Positions 11,590 through 21,846 of a stretch of 36,540 nt of DNA are shown here, piece after piece. Within the stretch, counting starts at the first letter, position 1, and every line of letters begins with the position of its first letter. Source of the DNA: Ectocarpus siliculosus (lineage: Eukaryota > Sar > Phaeophyceae > Ectocarpales > Ectocarpaceae); contig FN648817.1 in assembly GCA_000310025.1 (NCBI GenBank), positions 1-36,540 of the forward strand, read 5' to 3'. Position numbers and translations under genes: made by a program. The notes below the pieces were generated by a model. The model was given only the letters and a program-made list of their open reading frames with translations, was not told where the DNA came from and ran no database searches.

Positions 11590-12146
11590 GTTACGACTCT
11601 CAAATATATCCCTTCTCCTCGATAGCTCCGGCGTATTTCGGGAGAGAAAAGGGGGACTAAACTAGGTGGGGTCATTTTCCAACATCCTTTCTGGAATATC
11701 TGACTCTTCCCGATTTCGTTCCGAAATCTAGATGCGTCTCAAATCCGAGATTACGAAAGACATCACCTCAACGGTGGCCGGCCACACCACTCCGTCCATG
11801 GGCGAGTCGAATAAATCCTTGGCCCGAAATACACGCAAGTGACTCGGCGGCAACACGCGAACATGTGATTTGCCCGCTAGCGGACCATAAGTCCGCGGAA
11901 ATCGACATCATCCTGACGCCGTGCATGTTGTCGTGGAACTTGTTAAAAGAAGGGGCGGACGTACATGCCGACCAAGTACTCGCAACCGCAGTCGATGGCT
12001 TCAGCTTGGTTAGCCACTCTACCGATTCTCTGTCGTATGTCGGCCCCTGGTAAATTTCGTCGCCTAGGGTACTCCTGAGGAGAGGATCCAGCATCCCTTT
12101 GTGGGTTACTGTGGCACACATCGCTGCTACGTTGCATATCTGACAG
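11590..12146. other. Spacer between divergent mobile-element genes
   Basis: This lies between the recombinase start (minus) and the first recognised KDZ exon (plus). It probably holds both 5' regions and any element ends. I found no clear terminal inverted repeat or promoter motif. The 3' edge ends in an acceptor-like CATATCTGACAG. Confidence 0.4.
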
Positions 12147-15100
12147 GGGGGGCTTCAACTCCTACGCTGAACTGCACTCCAACACGGCCGCCGCGGACGT
12201 CGGCGGCGGCCGGGAGTTGCGCCTCCTGGGTTCAGAGCTCCTGCAGTGCTGGGAGATATACGCCGTGCTTAAGGCCGCAAATAATGTCGGTAAGAAAGTT
12301 GCGTTGTCCCCTTACTGCAACATGTTGTATTCTGTTGTGACAACACAGCAGACCTCTCCCCGCATTGGAATACATTTTCCATCGAAGGCGAACAAAATTT
12401 AGCACCCAATCCCCATTCCGACCGCGTACAGGTTAACAGTAACTTCTCGTAGGAAGGATAAGGGAGCGCCGAGCAGGGGACATGCGTGCGAGCCTTTTAT
12501 TTGGCAGTAGTCAATCGTTTGTTTCTTCTTGTCTTTCCTCTGTCATTACGCAAGGGGTGGGACACCTACCGGGGGTGGGAGATGTTTGACAAGCCTTAGC
12601 GGTTACACGAACGACCGCGCCTCCTCTACAGCACGGAGGGTTATTCACACAGAACCGACAACCGATGGCGAGTCGCCTTCAGCTATCGTTCTGGCAGCTG
12701 ACTCAAGTTCTTAGTCTTGCTTGCCGTTACTCAAACTTTCTCCGTTATGATTTCGTGCAAGGTCCACACAAGTGGTACGCATTGCCGGCCCAGGCACTCA
12801 AGCCAAGGGATCCCAAGGCTGTCGATGTGTTTGATGAGAGAGGTGAGCAGTCAGGATGCAATAGTGTTGGGCGGGGCTACGTCGTGTCGAGGAGGAGCTC
12901 AACGACAGGTACTGGAGGGACTCCCCGTGGGTAGATCACGCTTGTGATCAGTGCCGGAAATACACTCCCATAGAGGGACAGGACTTCTGGACGCAGGCGG
13001 CCGCGATAGACGGCATACGTCCACGCGATACTTCAACGTCTGCAAGTGTTTTTTTTCGGCGGAGAATGCCTTACTCTTGGCTCGTTTTATTCTGGTGTCG
13101 CAAAACAGTCTCATACTTCGTCGCCGCTATCCATACCTTCCGCTCGTCGGTTTGGGTTTGTCCGCTCCAAACACTGCCAAGGACGTTGCGCAGCGGCGGG
13201 TAGATGGTATTATTCTTAAATGATGCGTATTGCCGGGACTTTGTTAGGCGCATTTCGATGTTATCGCCGTTAGTTGGCGCTGCCGTGTGTTTCACATGGA
13301 GCTGCCTTTCGAGGCGCCGTGGGTGGGGGCGCTAAGTGTTACTTGAACGTCCCCGTACACACACTCCTTTGTTGTCGCATGGTTCCCGGAATTTTTTTGT
13401 TTGCCCAGCTCACGCACAGACCAACCATCAACGTCGTTTGTAACGCCTGTTGATCCCACAAAATATAACTCGACACCACCCTCTCCTTCAAACGTCCCGC
13501 GCCTTCACAAGCCCGTGCTCTTTCAAGTGTGACCGTGACATTGAAGGGCTTCACTCCACGCAGACGTACGTTGCAACTTAGTGTCAAGCGAAGACACGGT
13601 TGAGCACGATTCCCCAGTAGCTAACCCTCGTCCGAAGCCCTGTCCCAAGCCCTTGCCGCTAGGCTGCACGTATTCGTGCATCATCACCACAACCAACGTT
13701 CAATACGTGTCGCTAAAGCTACCTGAATGGTAGCGTCATGCCCAAGTTCATCACGCTTGCTGAGAGACGCGTTAATCGACGTATCGGTATGAGGAAAAAC
13801 GATGGCAGCAACGCCGTCGATTAGCTTTCTGGGATAGTAAGGCGTGCCGCTTGTACAACGCTAGATCGATGGCTGAGGTTTTCGTGACACAGAGGCTCAC
13901 CAACAGCATGCATAACGTAACCAGCTACGTCTTCCATACACTGCGAGACCAGTCAAACGGCAACCAACACAAACTGCGTATCGTAGGAAGGCAACAATAA
14001 TCAAGATACGCCGAGGTCTTTTCGTGATCTTTTGTGATCTTTGAATGGCAGATACTGCGAGGACCACGCTGCTGTACACGGGCACAAATGCGCGTTCTGG
14101 GTCGCACAACCGCCCTGCGGAAACATTCGCGAGGACAACAGGCTAACGTGCACAGCACACAAGGCACAGGAGGACGAGTTCTACAGAAGGAACCGGGAGG
14201 CTACGTGGACTGCTGCACAGCGAGCGCGCTTCTTGGGCCAGGAGGTGTCGTAGAATCAACGCATGCTACGCCCACCCCCCTTTAGGACGAAACAGCAACC
14301 TACGACGAAGGGTTTTTGATGTCGGGTTTCTGCATAAACAACAATAGCGGCGGTGGCATACTCTGTGATTGGTTACCGACATGATATCGTCTTTACATCA
14401 CCAGAGGGTTCGGCAGGGCTTATCAACTACCTATCAAGTACGTGTTTCGTCGTGAGTCTGAATAAAAGTCTTTGGACTTCTTCGAAGGTACAGAGCTGCT
14501 TGGCTCCTCCTCCTTCATCTGGCCCGTTTTACAGAACCCCAACAACTGTTACTCCTTTCCCCTTGCGTTCTTTATTTTTGGCAGTTTTTTTTTGGAAAAC
14601 CGCTCCGATAGGGGTGCCAGTTTTTCTTCAGCAACGTGATGTGCGCACGTTCCAATCTAAAAAGTCTCGCACAAGCGCCGTGGTTTTTGCATCGACTCCC
14701 CCTCTGCTTCACGGGTGAAAAATACCCACCTCAACGTTTTTCCTTGAACAGCGCAAGCTATTTTACCCCTAACTCTACTCCTAACCCCACCACAGCTACA
14801 GGACAATAGGCGCGTTCCGGCCGGGATGGTCCCTCCGACATGGGTTCTCAGCCGAGGACGGAACGCGCCCGGCAGACGACGCGAACGATTTTTCTCACAC
14901 CGCATGGACTTGAGACAGAAGCTCCACACACCAACATCAGTTGAGGGTGTACATCACCATGTACTCCAAGAATACACTGTAGGAGGGCCTGCGATTGAAG
15001 CCCACTGACACCGCAGGCTTCGGGTTTAACCTATTTTGAACGTGGCGGTATCGAGTGTATCATAACGAATCTGGCGCGCATGGGAGCAGCCGGACGTAAG

Positions 15101-16180
15101 CCACATTGATCGGCACAATCACAAACCCCTTGCTCCCTTGTCACTGCGTGCGTGTGTGTGCCGACAACATAGCCTGAGGACATGAGGATGCTCCGTGCAG
15201 TTCTAGGAAGGAAGATCAGCTGGGGGAGTCTTTCCGCGAGCTGGTCTTGCGGGATCATCTGCGGGATAGTGCCCCTCTTGGAGGCGGAAGGATGTGCCGA
15301 TGTGGACGCGGCCCTGAAACATATTTTTCCCGATGAGGATCGACGCCCGACCATCCTCTTTTACGACAAGGCCTGCGTTCTGGACCGCTACCTGAGCGAC
15401 CGAGGGGATCTGTCCTGGGTTGGAACGATGCTGATCGTCGACCGGTACGTGACACGTGGGCCGGTGTTTCCAAAGCACCCGGGGCAATTCAACGAGAGAC
15501 TACGTACACCTCGGCCTAAAGTAGGGCGTGCTCCCTGATAGTGAGTTACTCACAGCAGCAGGTTGGGCGTTCTAAGTTGTAGTTGGCGTGGCGTTGGGGG
15601 TGACGTGAGCAGTGTGTCCGAACTCCAACTTGGAATTCAGTACCACATACCCCGGCCGTACCCAATACCCGCGTTGTGCGCATATCGTTACTATGGACGC
15701 CGGCAGGTTCCATTATCGGGGCCATACGGAGCTTGCGTGCTCTATCCTCAACAACCCAAACGACTACAACAACCCTCTTCTGTGGAACTTGCAGCAAGAC
15801 CCACCCGAGTTCTGCTGGAACTCCTCCATCGCCGAGTCCAACAACGGGTGGCTAAGCCGTGCGTCAGATACACCCTGCGTCGAACCAATACCAGTTTCTG
15901 GTTAACACCGTCATTACAGACCCCCGTTGATGTCTTTTCCTCGCTGTCTCACTCGTAGTCCGTGTTGATTTATCCATTAAGGCTAAGTACCTCCAACTAC
16001 GTTAACTACCCACACCTGTTCTGAAACGCATGCCTCTCTTGTTGACCAGGGTTTCGACATGTCCTCATGCGCATGCCAAAGGTGCTGAACCGTTTCGTCT
16101 TGGACAACAACATCTGCTTCAAGAACGAGCTCCTGCTCACCAAAAAGCTGTTGTCCCAGCACCCGACCTTTGACCGTTAG
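12147..16180 (+). CDS. KDZ-type transposase with CxC cysteine clusters, intron-containing
   Basis: Recognised exons are 12147-12289, 12762-12842, about 12865-13020, 14052-14244, 15201/15207-15444, 15707-15858 and 16050-16180 (TAG at 16178). Splice phase matches at 12289/12762, 15444/15707 and 15858/16050. CxC-type zinc clusters appear as HACDQCRKY and then YCEDHAAVHGHKC with later Cys/His residues (exon 14052). The RNase H-fold core shows SCGIICGIVPLLEAE, ILFYDKAC (Asp codon 15365), then across the intron IVD and RFHYRGHTELAC, and NSSIAESNNGW (Glu codon 15834). The C-terminal exon contains MRMPKVLNRFVLDNN. Order and motifs match KDZ (Kyakuja-Dileera-Zisupton) transposases. Exons between 13020 and 14052 and between 14244 and 15201 are not all identified. 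The frame shifts by one near 15241-15244 and possibly in GGGG near 12872-12877. Confidence 0.65.
14809..14869. repeat. 11-bp inverted repeat with 39-bp loop
   Basis: GGCGCGTTCCG at 14809-14819 is the exact reverse complement of CGGAACGCGCC at 14859-14869. It lies in the KDZ gene between recognised exons. Confidence 0.85.
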
Positions 16181-16607
16181 TGAAGCACGTACAACACATA
16201 CATCCGGAACGGCAGGTTGTAGACGTCAGGAACCGTACAGCTCCCGCTGCCATCTTTTTCGTCCTCCTACGGTGTGTCGAGAGCGGGCCAACATTCCTAC
16301 CGATCCGAGTTCCCTGGTGCTCTCTACCTAGCAGAGAGGAATCCCACCCGCACAGATGTCCTGGAGTGATGGGCTGAAGGATGCACTTGGTTATGGTTAC
16401 ACCATTCGCGCTACCTAATGGGGCTGCTTTACGTACATTCGAGCCGTTTAGGTTGCTTCCTCTTTTCTAGCTGCGTCATGTCACTTTGATCGGCGATGTT
16501 TCTTCCTAGAGTGGGTTTACTAGAATGGGTTGACGTTGTTGTCGTTGTTTTTTGGTCCCATTGCACGGTTGACATTGAAAATTGCCAACGTTTCCCGGTA
16601 TGGGTTT
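16181..16607. other. KDZ 3' flank up to the copia insertion
   Basis: No coding motif is seen. This is the 3' untranslated or flanking part of the KDZ gene. The copia element inserted 432 bp after the KDZ stop codon. No KDZ terminal inverted repeat was identified. Confidence 0.4.
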
Positions 16608-16612
16608 CCTTC
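16608..16612 (+). repeat. 5-bp target-site duplication, left
   Basis: CCTTC immediately precedes the 5' LTR and is repeated immediately after the 3' LTR at 23903-23907. Five bases is the usual duplication length for copia integrases. Confidence 0.85.
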
Positions 16613-16944
16613 TATTCGATATACTCGTAGCATAGCATGGGGGTGGTATATTGCGTATACATATGCGGGGATTGCAGTGACGAACTACGGAGGGACAAGA
16701 AGTTTCTTTGTGTTTTCCTTGGGAGTGTAGTAGATTGGTGGAGATTCATGGAGATTCGTTCTGGGTATTAAAGCGTTATGCGTGACTTGATGCCGTGATG
16801 GAATGACGAGCTCAAGCACGCCCCCGATGAATACAACACGTTTTTCACCACGTCTACACGTCTTTACCTACCCGTGCGGCCCGTCATGGCCGAGCTGCTC
16901 TACGCTCCCATCACACACAACTGAGCCACCCGAATTATCGATCA
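16613..16944 (+). repeat. 5' LTR, 332 bp
   Basis: Identical to 23571-23902 at an offset of 6958. One extra matching base on each side (C at 16612/23570 and C at 16945/23903) is chance: it belongs to the target duplication, the end of the polypurine tract or the leader. A TATA-like GTATTAAAGC lies near 16765. Confidence 0.92.
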
Positions 16945-17028
16945 CGCTAGCGTATGACACGTCGTCTACGAGATTCGAGTCGAGCTTAGTTTGGAGTATC
17001 GCTTTGCGGCGATCAGCAGCAGCCACCG
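16945..17028 (+). other. Retrotransposon leader; primer-binding site not canonical
   Basis: The sequence directly after the 5' LTR begins CGCTAGCGTATGACACG. It does not start with TGG as expected for pairing with a tRNA CCA end. A primer from an internal or half tRNA, as in some copia elements, is possible but unproven. The polyprotein ATG follows at 17029. Confidence 0.5.
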
Positions 17029-20000
17029 ATGAGCGACACCGAGCAAGATCGAGTGAGCGCCCGACTAGCAGAGGAGGAAGCCCGGATCAACGACTTGGTC
17101 GAACAGAGGGTAGAAGCAAGACTGGCCGAGATGTCGAGGCAAGAAGCAGAGGAGCGGAGGACAGATGACGTCCGGACCGGAAGAGAGCACGAGGATCGCC
17201 ACCAGCAACACGCGGGGCGGCCATCGGCCAACCCGACGACCGACGAAATCGCCCGCACACTCGCCGAAGCCCTCACCGGTCGACTTCACGTCTCATCAGG
17301 GGACATGGGTAGAGTACCCATTAACGCAGGGACGGTTCGAATGACTGAGACTAAGCGCCTAGCGCCTTGGGATGGTGTTTTCAAGCAAGGGGAGGATGAG
17401 CAGGCTAAGTTTTTGATTTTTCGATCGAACATGGTAGCTATGTTTGCCCAGGAAGGAGTGCGTGACGTAGTACTGACAGAAGAAAAAATTCCAGTTGGGA
17501 AAGAAGGCGTGAGCATGGAGGAGATGCGTAGGGTGCATTCGAGTGGACGGGTAGAAAAGGCAATAACGGCGTGGAACCTGCTGATCACGACAGTGACATA
17601 CATGCCAATCCTAACCCAGATCATCGCCGATGGGAGCCCTAGTGGAGGTTGGAAGATATTCCTCAATTATTACGAGCCGCGTGCCAGGGCCGAAAAAGAA
17701 AGGCTGTCATCTCAATATCACGCTCTTGAGATGAAAGTAGGGGAGACCCCGCAAGAGTACTTCGGGAGATTTGCTGTTTTGCGCAGTAGGCTCGCCTCGC
17801 ACGGTGTTGTTTTCTCCGACGATGATGCCAATGCCCACATGGTATACCACCTTTCCGACGAGTACTCGGTAGAGAAGAAGATTCTGACCATGTCACCGAT
17901 TCCCCCCTCGCGCGAGACAATTGAAAAGGCTGTGCGAGATGCTCATGCGGACTCGGTTCGCCGTCGGGAGGGGGAACCGAAGAATGGCGCGGGGCACGCG
18001 TTCGTCGCTTCCGGTGGCATCCGGGGCGATGGACGTGTCCAAAATGGGTCGAGTGGAAACGGCGGGGGTCAGGACGGAGACGGAGGCGCCCGGAGTCGGA
18101 GCAGGAGCAGGGTGAGAGGAAACAAGAAAGGCGGAGGTGAGAGAGGAGCCGACAACGACCACTGCTACCTACATCCGCGCTTGTTCCACACCAACGCCCA
18201 GTGCTACACCCAGCGCGACCGTCGGAAGGAGCAGGAGCAGCAGCAGCCCCAACAGCAGCAGTCTCAGCAACAGCAACCCCAACAGCAGCAGTCTCAGCAA
18301 CAGCAGCCTCAGCAACAGCAGCCTCAGCAACAGCAACTTCACGGACCGCCGCCGCAGCAGCCGAGCTACAGTGGGGGGGGCTGGGGCGGTGGGCCTCAGC
18401 ACGGACCTCACAGCGGCTACGGAGGACAGCATCAGCACAGGTATGCAGCGCCCCCTCGTCCTCCACAACCGCCTTGGCGGCCTCCGTACGGGCACGCTAA
18501 TGTGATGCACGCGTATAGTGCTATGCCCTACGGGGGGCCCGCGAATGGTACCGAGTATGGCGGGTGGGAGCAGCAGCAGCAGCAGCAGCAGCCTTCGCCA
18601 GACTACTACCAGCAGCAGCCGTACTACCCGCCTCCGACACCGTACTACCAGCAGCAGCAGCCACCATCGCAGCCTCCGCCACCGCCGTCGTTTCAGCCGC
18701 AGCAGCAGCAGCACTCCACCCATGCCCCGCCCCAGTCGCCCTCTCCCGGAGCAGCAACCTATCCGCCTGGGCATCTCCACTCCCTGATGGCACACTTTGT
18801 GTCCGCTGACGAGATGAGTTCGCTTTCGGTTTCGAGTGATGTAAGCAGTGTCGCATGTGGTGATGATCTTGGCTTTGCTTTGTCTGCACAGAGTTGCGAA
18901 TACAGTCCTGGTAGGGAGGTATTTTGGTCTGATAGCGGTGCAAGCAACCATTTTGTGAGTAACAGCTCCAAGATGTACAACATCTCGCCTGTCCCCCCCG
19001 GCAAAGAATTCATCAAAGTAGGCAATGGTGCTTATTTGCGCGTGGAGTGCGTAGGTAGTGTCAATCTGGCATTTCACATGGCAGGAGGTCGATCGGGGGA
19101 AGCGGATTTCTGTGTCCAATTGACAGACGTGTACGTAGTACCAGGGATTTCGTTCAACTTGTTCTCTCTGCACCACACGCAGAAAAAGCACAGGATAATG
19201 TTGGATGAGAGGGGTGTGCACCTTTTCGGTGGTCGGCTTAGTTTCGCATACTCGGATATCGGATGCTCTCTATCGGCCACCCGCTTGCCTCCCTCGTACC
19301 GCGACGGTGATGTAATCCCCTCTACCGTTGTCCCTCCCCCCGTTGTCCGCCAAGCGTCTCCGCCTGGTGTTGGTACTGGCCTTTTCGCGCAAAACCCCCC
19401 TCCCCCTTCTCAGATTTCAGGATCGGGTGCAGGATGCGGTCCGAGTTCCAGCTTCCCGTCCATCGGTCCCGCCGGTGTTGTACCTTCGGCTCCGAGCTTC
19501 CCGTCCATCGGTCCCGCCGGTGTTGTACCTTCGGCTTCGAGCTTCCCGCCCATCGGCGCTGCCGGTGTCGTACCTTCGAGTTCGAGCATCCCGTCCACCA
19601 CTTCCGGTGTAGTACCTCCGAGTGATGCTTCCCCGCCTATCGATGTTGATTTAGTGTCTCCGTCGATCCGAGATTTTCAGCCTGCCCTAGCCGCAGCCAT
19701 CGCCTCATCCGACGTCCTGTCCCCCTCAGTCGTGAACCCGAATGTGTCGCGAGAGATAGAGATCATGCCCCTTGAGTCCCAGGATAATTTGCCTTTGATG
19801 GACATGAGTATGTTCTTGGATGTAGGCTTGATGAACGGACAGGACTCGGTCCCGCCGGGTGACTTTTATCCCGACCCATTAGGCGTATGTGAGTCCGTGA
19901 AGCCCCCCGTTGCGTTCGCTGTGATGCAAGATGAGTTGGACGTGCTCAGAGACTTTGTTGTCGAGTGCCGTGTGAAGCAAGATGTAGGTCCCCCCTCCCT

Positions 20001-21846
20001 TTCCCATGCTTTGGCGATTATCGCCCCCGGTGGTCCAGCGTTCACTGTAGGAAAACCCACGTCCACCATCGACATTAATTTGTTCCACGCTTCCACCGGC
20101 CACGTGAATGAATTCTTGATGAGGGAAACCGCAAAGCAGCAGGGTGTTCAATTGGTGGGGGAACTGCAGCCATGCGTCGGCTGCATCGAGGCGAAGGGCA
20201 GGAGGGCCCCGGTGCCGCGGCGTGGAGTCACCCGCGCGGCGGTACCGTTCGGCAAGGTGCACATCGACATCACCGGCCCGTACTCTGAGGCGTTCGATGG
20301 TTCTCGTTACCTGATCATGTTCGTGGACAGCGCGTCGCGGTGGCAACGGGCGTACGGCATGCGGGCCAAGAGCGACACCCTGACGTACACGCGGCGCTTC
20401 CTCGCCAACCTGAACGGCAACGGCACTCCGGGGTGTTTCCGCATGGACAACGGTGGTGAGTTCACCAGTGCTGCCTTCGTCGCGTTCTGCGACGCCGCTG
20501 GCATCCGGCGCGAGTACACCGCACCCGACACCCCGAAGCAGAATGCGGTCGTCGAGAGCGCAATCTGGCGCGCTATGAAGGGGGGCCACGCCGCCCGTCG
20601 CCACGTCCTCTCCATGGGCCACGTCGACCTCGCCTCTATCCCCGGTATGGACGCCAACGGACACCGGCTGTGGCTTGCATCGGCGATCTGGGCCTCCGGC
20701 TGCTTCAACCGTTCCGCGACGTCGGCCAACCCGGCCTGGATGTCGCCGTTCGAGGCCTTCTTCGGACGTAAACCGCCGCTCAACGTCGTCCCTTTTTTCC
20801 AGGAGGGGATGATGCGCGTGAAGCGCGCCAGCAAGGCGGACGTCCAATCCGTGCGTTGCTTCTACATGCACGGAGCGCGCAACCACTCCGCCGCCACTGC
20901 CGTCGTTCTCCGCGCCGACACCGGAAGGATCTGCCTGTCCAACAACGTCGTGTGGATCAACCGCCGCACCGCCGTGCCGGCGCCGGTACCGGCCAGCGGG
21001 GGGGGCTCTTCGGTCACCGCGGCGCCCTCGCCGGCCGCCGCCGTTCCTGCAGCCGCTGCCGCACCGCCACCGCCATGGGCATCGCGGACGTACACCTACA
21101 CCCCGCCCACAGCGACCACCGCTTCGCCGCCGCCCACTTCTCCGTCGATCTTCACAGGGTCCGGAGCCGCGTCGCCGATCTCCACGGCGTCTTCGAGTGC
21201 ACCGCCGTCCACCGCAGCCACGCCGCCCCGTCCACCGCCGACACCCCCGCCCGCAAGCGCCGCCGCTCCCGCTCACCCGCCGCTTTCACAGCGAGCGGTC
21301 AGAGAATTGGGCGAGAAGGAAACCAGAGTGCATGGCCGTACGCGCGGCGACCGAGTGCGCTTCATGGATGAGCAACAGCAACCGCCGTCGCCGTCAGGTG
21401 GCGGCACCGCTCTCCAACACCGCCTTGGGCTGCTGTCGATGATGGGCAAGGATGCGCTCGTCTCGTCGCTCGCCACCCGGGAGGCCGTCGATCAAGGACG
21501 TCGAGACCTGCCACCGTCCGCCAGCATCGCCCCTCCCGCTCCCCCACCGCCGCAAGATACGAGTTTAGCAGGCCATGGGAGCGGGGGGGCCGCAGGAGCT
21601 GGAGGGCCGGGGGGCCTGCACATGTTCGCAGCAATGTTCGCCACCCGCGAGGACGTGGAAGCCACTCTTCGTGGCAAGCGCCCTCCTGACAAGATGCCGG
21701 ACCTCCCTCACTGCCTCGCCAGCGACCTCCGCGTGCCGAAAACGTTCAAGGAGGCCATGCGGTCTCAACATTCAGAGTTGTGGGATGATGCAGTCGGTCG
21801 GGAGTTTTTCGGTCTGTTGGATGCAGGTACTTTTAGTCCGGTGTAG
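17029..21846 (+). CDS. Copia Gag-protease-integrase polyprotein
   Basis: A frame of 1605 codons ends in TAG (21844-21846). Residues about 100-310 are a Gag domain of the copia UBN2 type (for example LSSQYHALEMKVGETPQEY). C379-H382-H387-C392 has zinc-knuckle spacing but His in the second position. Residues about 400-580 are Gln- and Pro-rich, built on CAG tracts. The protease active site is DSGAS at D635. A Ser/Pro/Val-rich linker with 15-residue repeats covers about 800-870. The integrase zinc site is H1020, H1025, C1049, C1052, and the catalytic triad is D1080, D1140, E1176 with the D-35-E spacing. A proline- and alanine-rich segment follows to about 1450, and then the start of the RT region. 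The long linker between protease and integrase is unusual. The ATG is the first in a long open frame 84 bases after the LTR. Confidence 0.9.
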   Translation: MSDTEQDRVSARLAEEEARINDLVEQRVEARLAEMSRQEAEERRTDDVRTGREHEDRHQQHAGRPSANPTTDEIARTLAEALTGRLHVSSGDMGRVPINAGTVRMTETKRLAPWDGVFKQGEDEQAKFLIFRSNMVAMFAQEGVRDVVLTEEKIPVGKEGVSMEEMRRVHSSGRVEKAITAWNLLITTVTYMPILTQIIADGSPSGGWKIFLNYYEPRARAEKERLSSQYHALEMKVGETPQEYFGRFAVLRSRLASHGVVFSDDDANAHMVYHLSDEYSVEKKILTMSPIPPSRETIEKAVRDAHADSVRRREGEPKNGAGHAFVASGGIRGDGRVQNGSSGNGGGQDGDGGARSRSRSRVRGNKKGGGERGADNDHCYLHPRLFHTNAQCYTQRDRRKEQEQQQPQQQQSQQQQPQQQQSQQQQPQQQQPQQQQLHGPPPQQPSYSGGGWGGGPQHGPHSGYGGQHQHRYAAPPRPPQPPWRPPYGHANVMHAYSAMPYGGPANGTEYGGWEQQQQQQQPSPDYYQQQPYYPPPTPYYQQQQPPSQPPPPPSFQPQQQQHSTHAPPQSPSPGAATYPPGHLHSLMAHFVSADEMSSLSVSSDVSSVACGDDLGFALSAQSCEYSPGREVFWSDSGASNHFVSNSSKMYNISPVPPGKEFIKVGNGAYLRVECVGSVNLAFHMAGGRSGEADFCVQLTDVYVVPGISFNLFSLHHTQKKHRIMLDERGVHLFGGRLSFAYSDIGCSLSATRLPPSYRDGDVIPSTVVPPPVVRQASPPGVGTGLFAQNPPPPSQISGSGAGCGPSSSFPSIGPAGVVPSAPSFPSIGPAGVVPSASSFPPIGAAGVVPSSSSIPSTTSGVVPPSDASPPIDVDLVSPSIRDFQPALAAAIASSDVLSPSVVNPNVSREIEIMPLESQDNLPLMDMSMFLDVGLMNGQDSVPPGDFYPDPLGVCESVKPPVAFAVMQDELDVLRDFVVECRVKQDVGPPSLSHALAIIAPGGPAFTVGKPTSTIDINLFHASTGHVNEFLMRETAKQQGVQLVGELQPCVGCIEAKGRRAPVPRRGVTRAAVPFGKVHIDITGPYSEAFDGSRYLIMFVDSASRWQRAYGMRAKSDTLTYTRRFLANLNGNGTPGCFRMDNGGEFTSAAFVAFCDAAGIRREYTAPDTPKQNAVVESAIWRAMKGGHAARRHVLSMGHVDLASIPGMDANGHRLWLASAIWASGCFNRSATSANPAWMSPFEAFFGRKPPLNVVPFFQEGMMRVKRASKADVQSVRCFYMHGARNHSAATAVVLRADTGRICLSNNVVWINRRTAVPAPVPASGGGSSVTAAPSPAAAVPAAAAAPPPPWASRTYTYTPPTATTASPPPTSPSIFTGSGAASPISTASSSAPPSTAATPPRPPPTPPPASAAAPAHPPLSQRAVRELGEKETRVHGRTRGDRVRFMDEQQQPPSPSGGGTALQHRLGLLSMMGKDALVSSLATREAVDQGRRDLPPSASIAPPAPPPPQDTSLAGHGSGGAAGAGGPGGLHMFAAMFATREDVEATLRGKRPPDKMPDLPHCLASDLRVPKTFKEAMRSQHSELWDDAVGREFFGLLDAGTFSPV
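18233..18345 (+). repeat. CAG/CAA-rich tract coding Gln repeat
   Basis: Interspersed CAG, CAA and CCC/CCT triplets in gag code QQQ/QP runs. A second pure (CAG) stretch lies at about 18570-18591, and others lie near 18609, 18650 and 18700. Confidence 0.85.
19450..19616 (+). repeat. 45-bp in-frame minisatellite in pol linker
   Basis: About 3.5 units start at 19450, 19495, 19540 and 19585 and code FPSIGPAGVVPSA-like 15-residue repeats. They lie between protease and integrase. The first two units are nearly identical and the later ones diverge. Confidence 0.85.

Noticed and set aside
16612-16945. LTR boundaries one base wider on each side (334 bp)
   Set aside because: The extra C at each end is explained by the target duplication and by the base before or after the LTR. 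The 332-bp boundary gives a perfect 5-bp duplication.
17663-21276. Long minus-strand frames opposite the copia gene (for example 18169-19221 and 19879-21276)
   Set aside because: They are antisense shadows of a high-GC, repeat-rich sense frame whose protease and integrase motifs are unambiguous on the plus strand.
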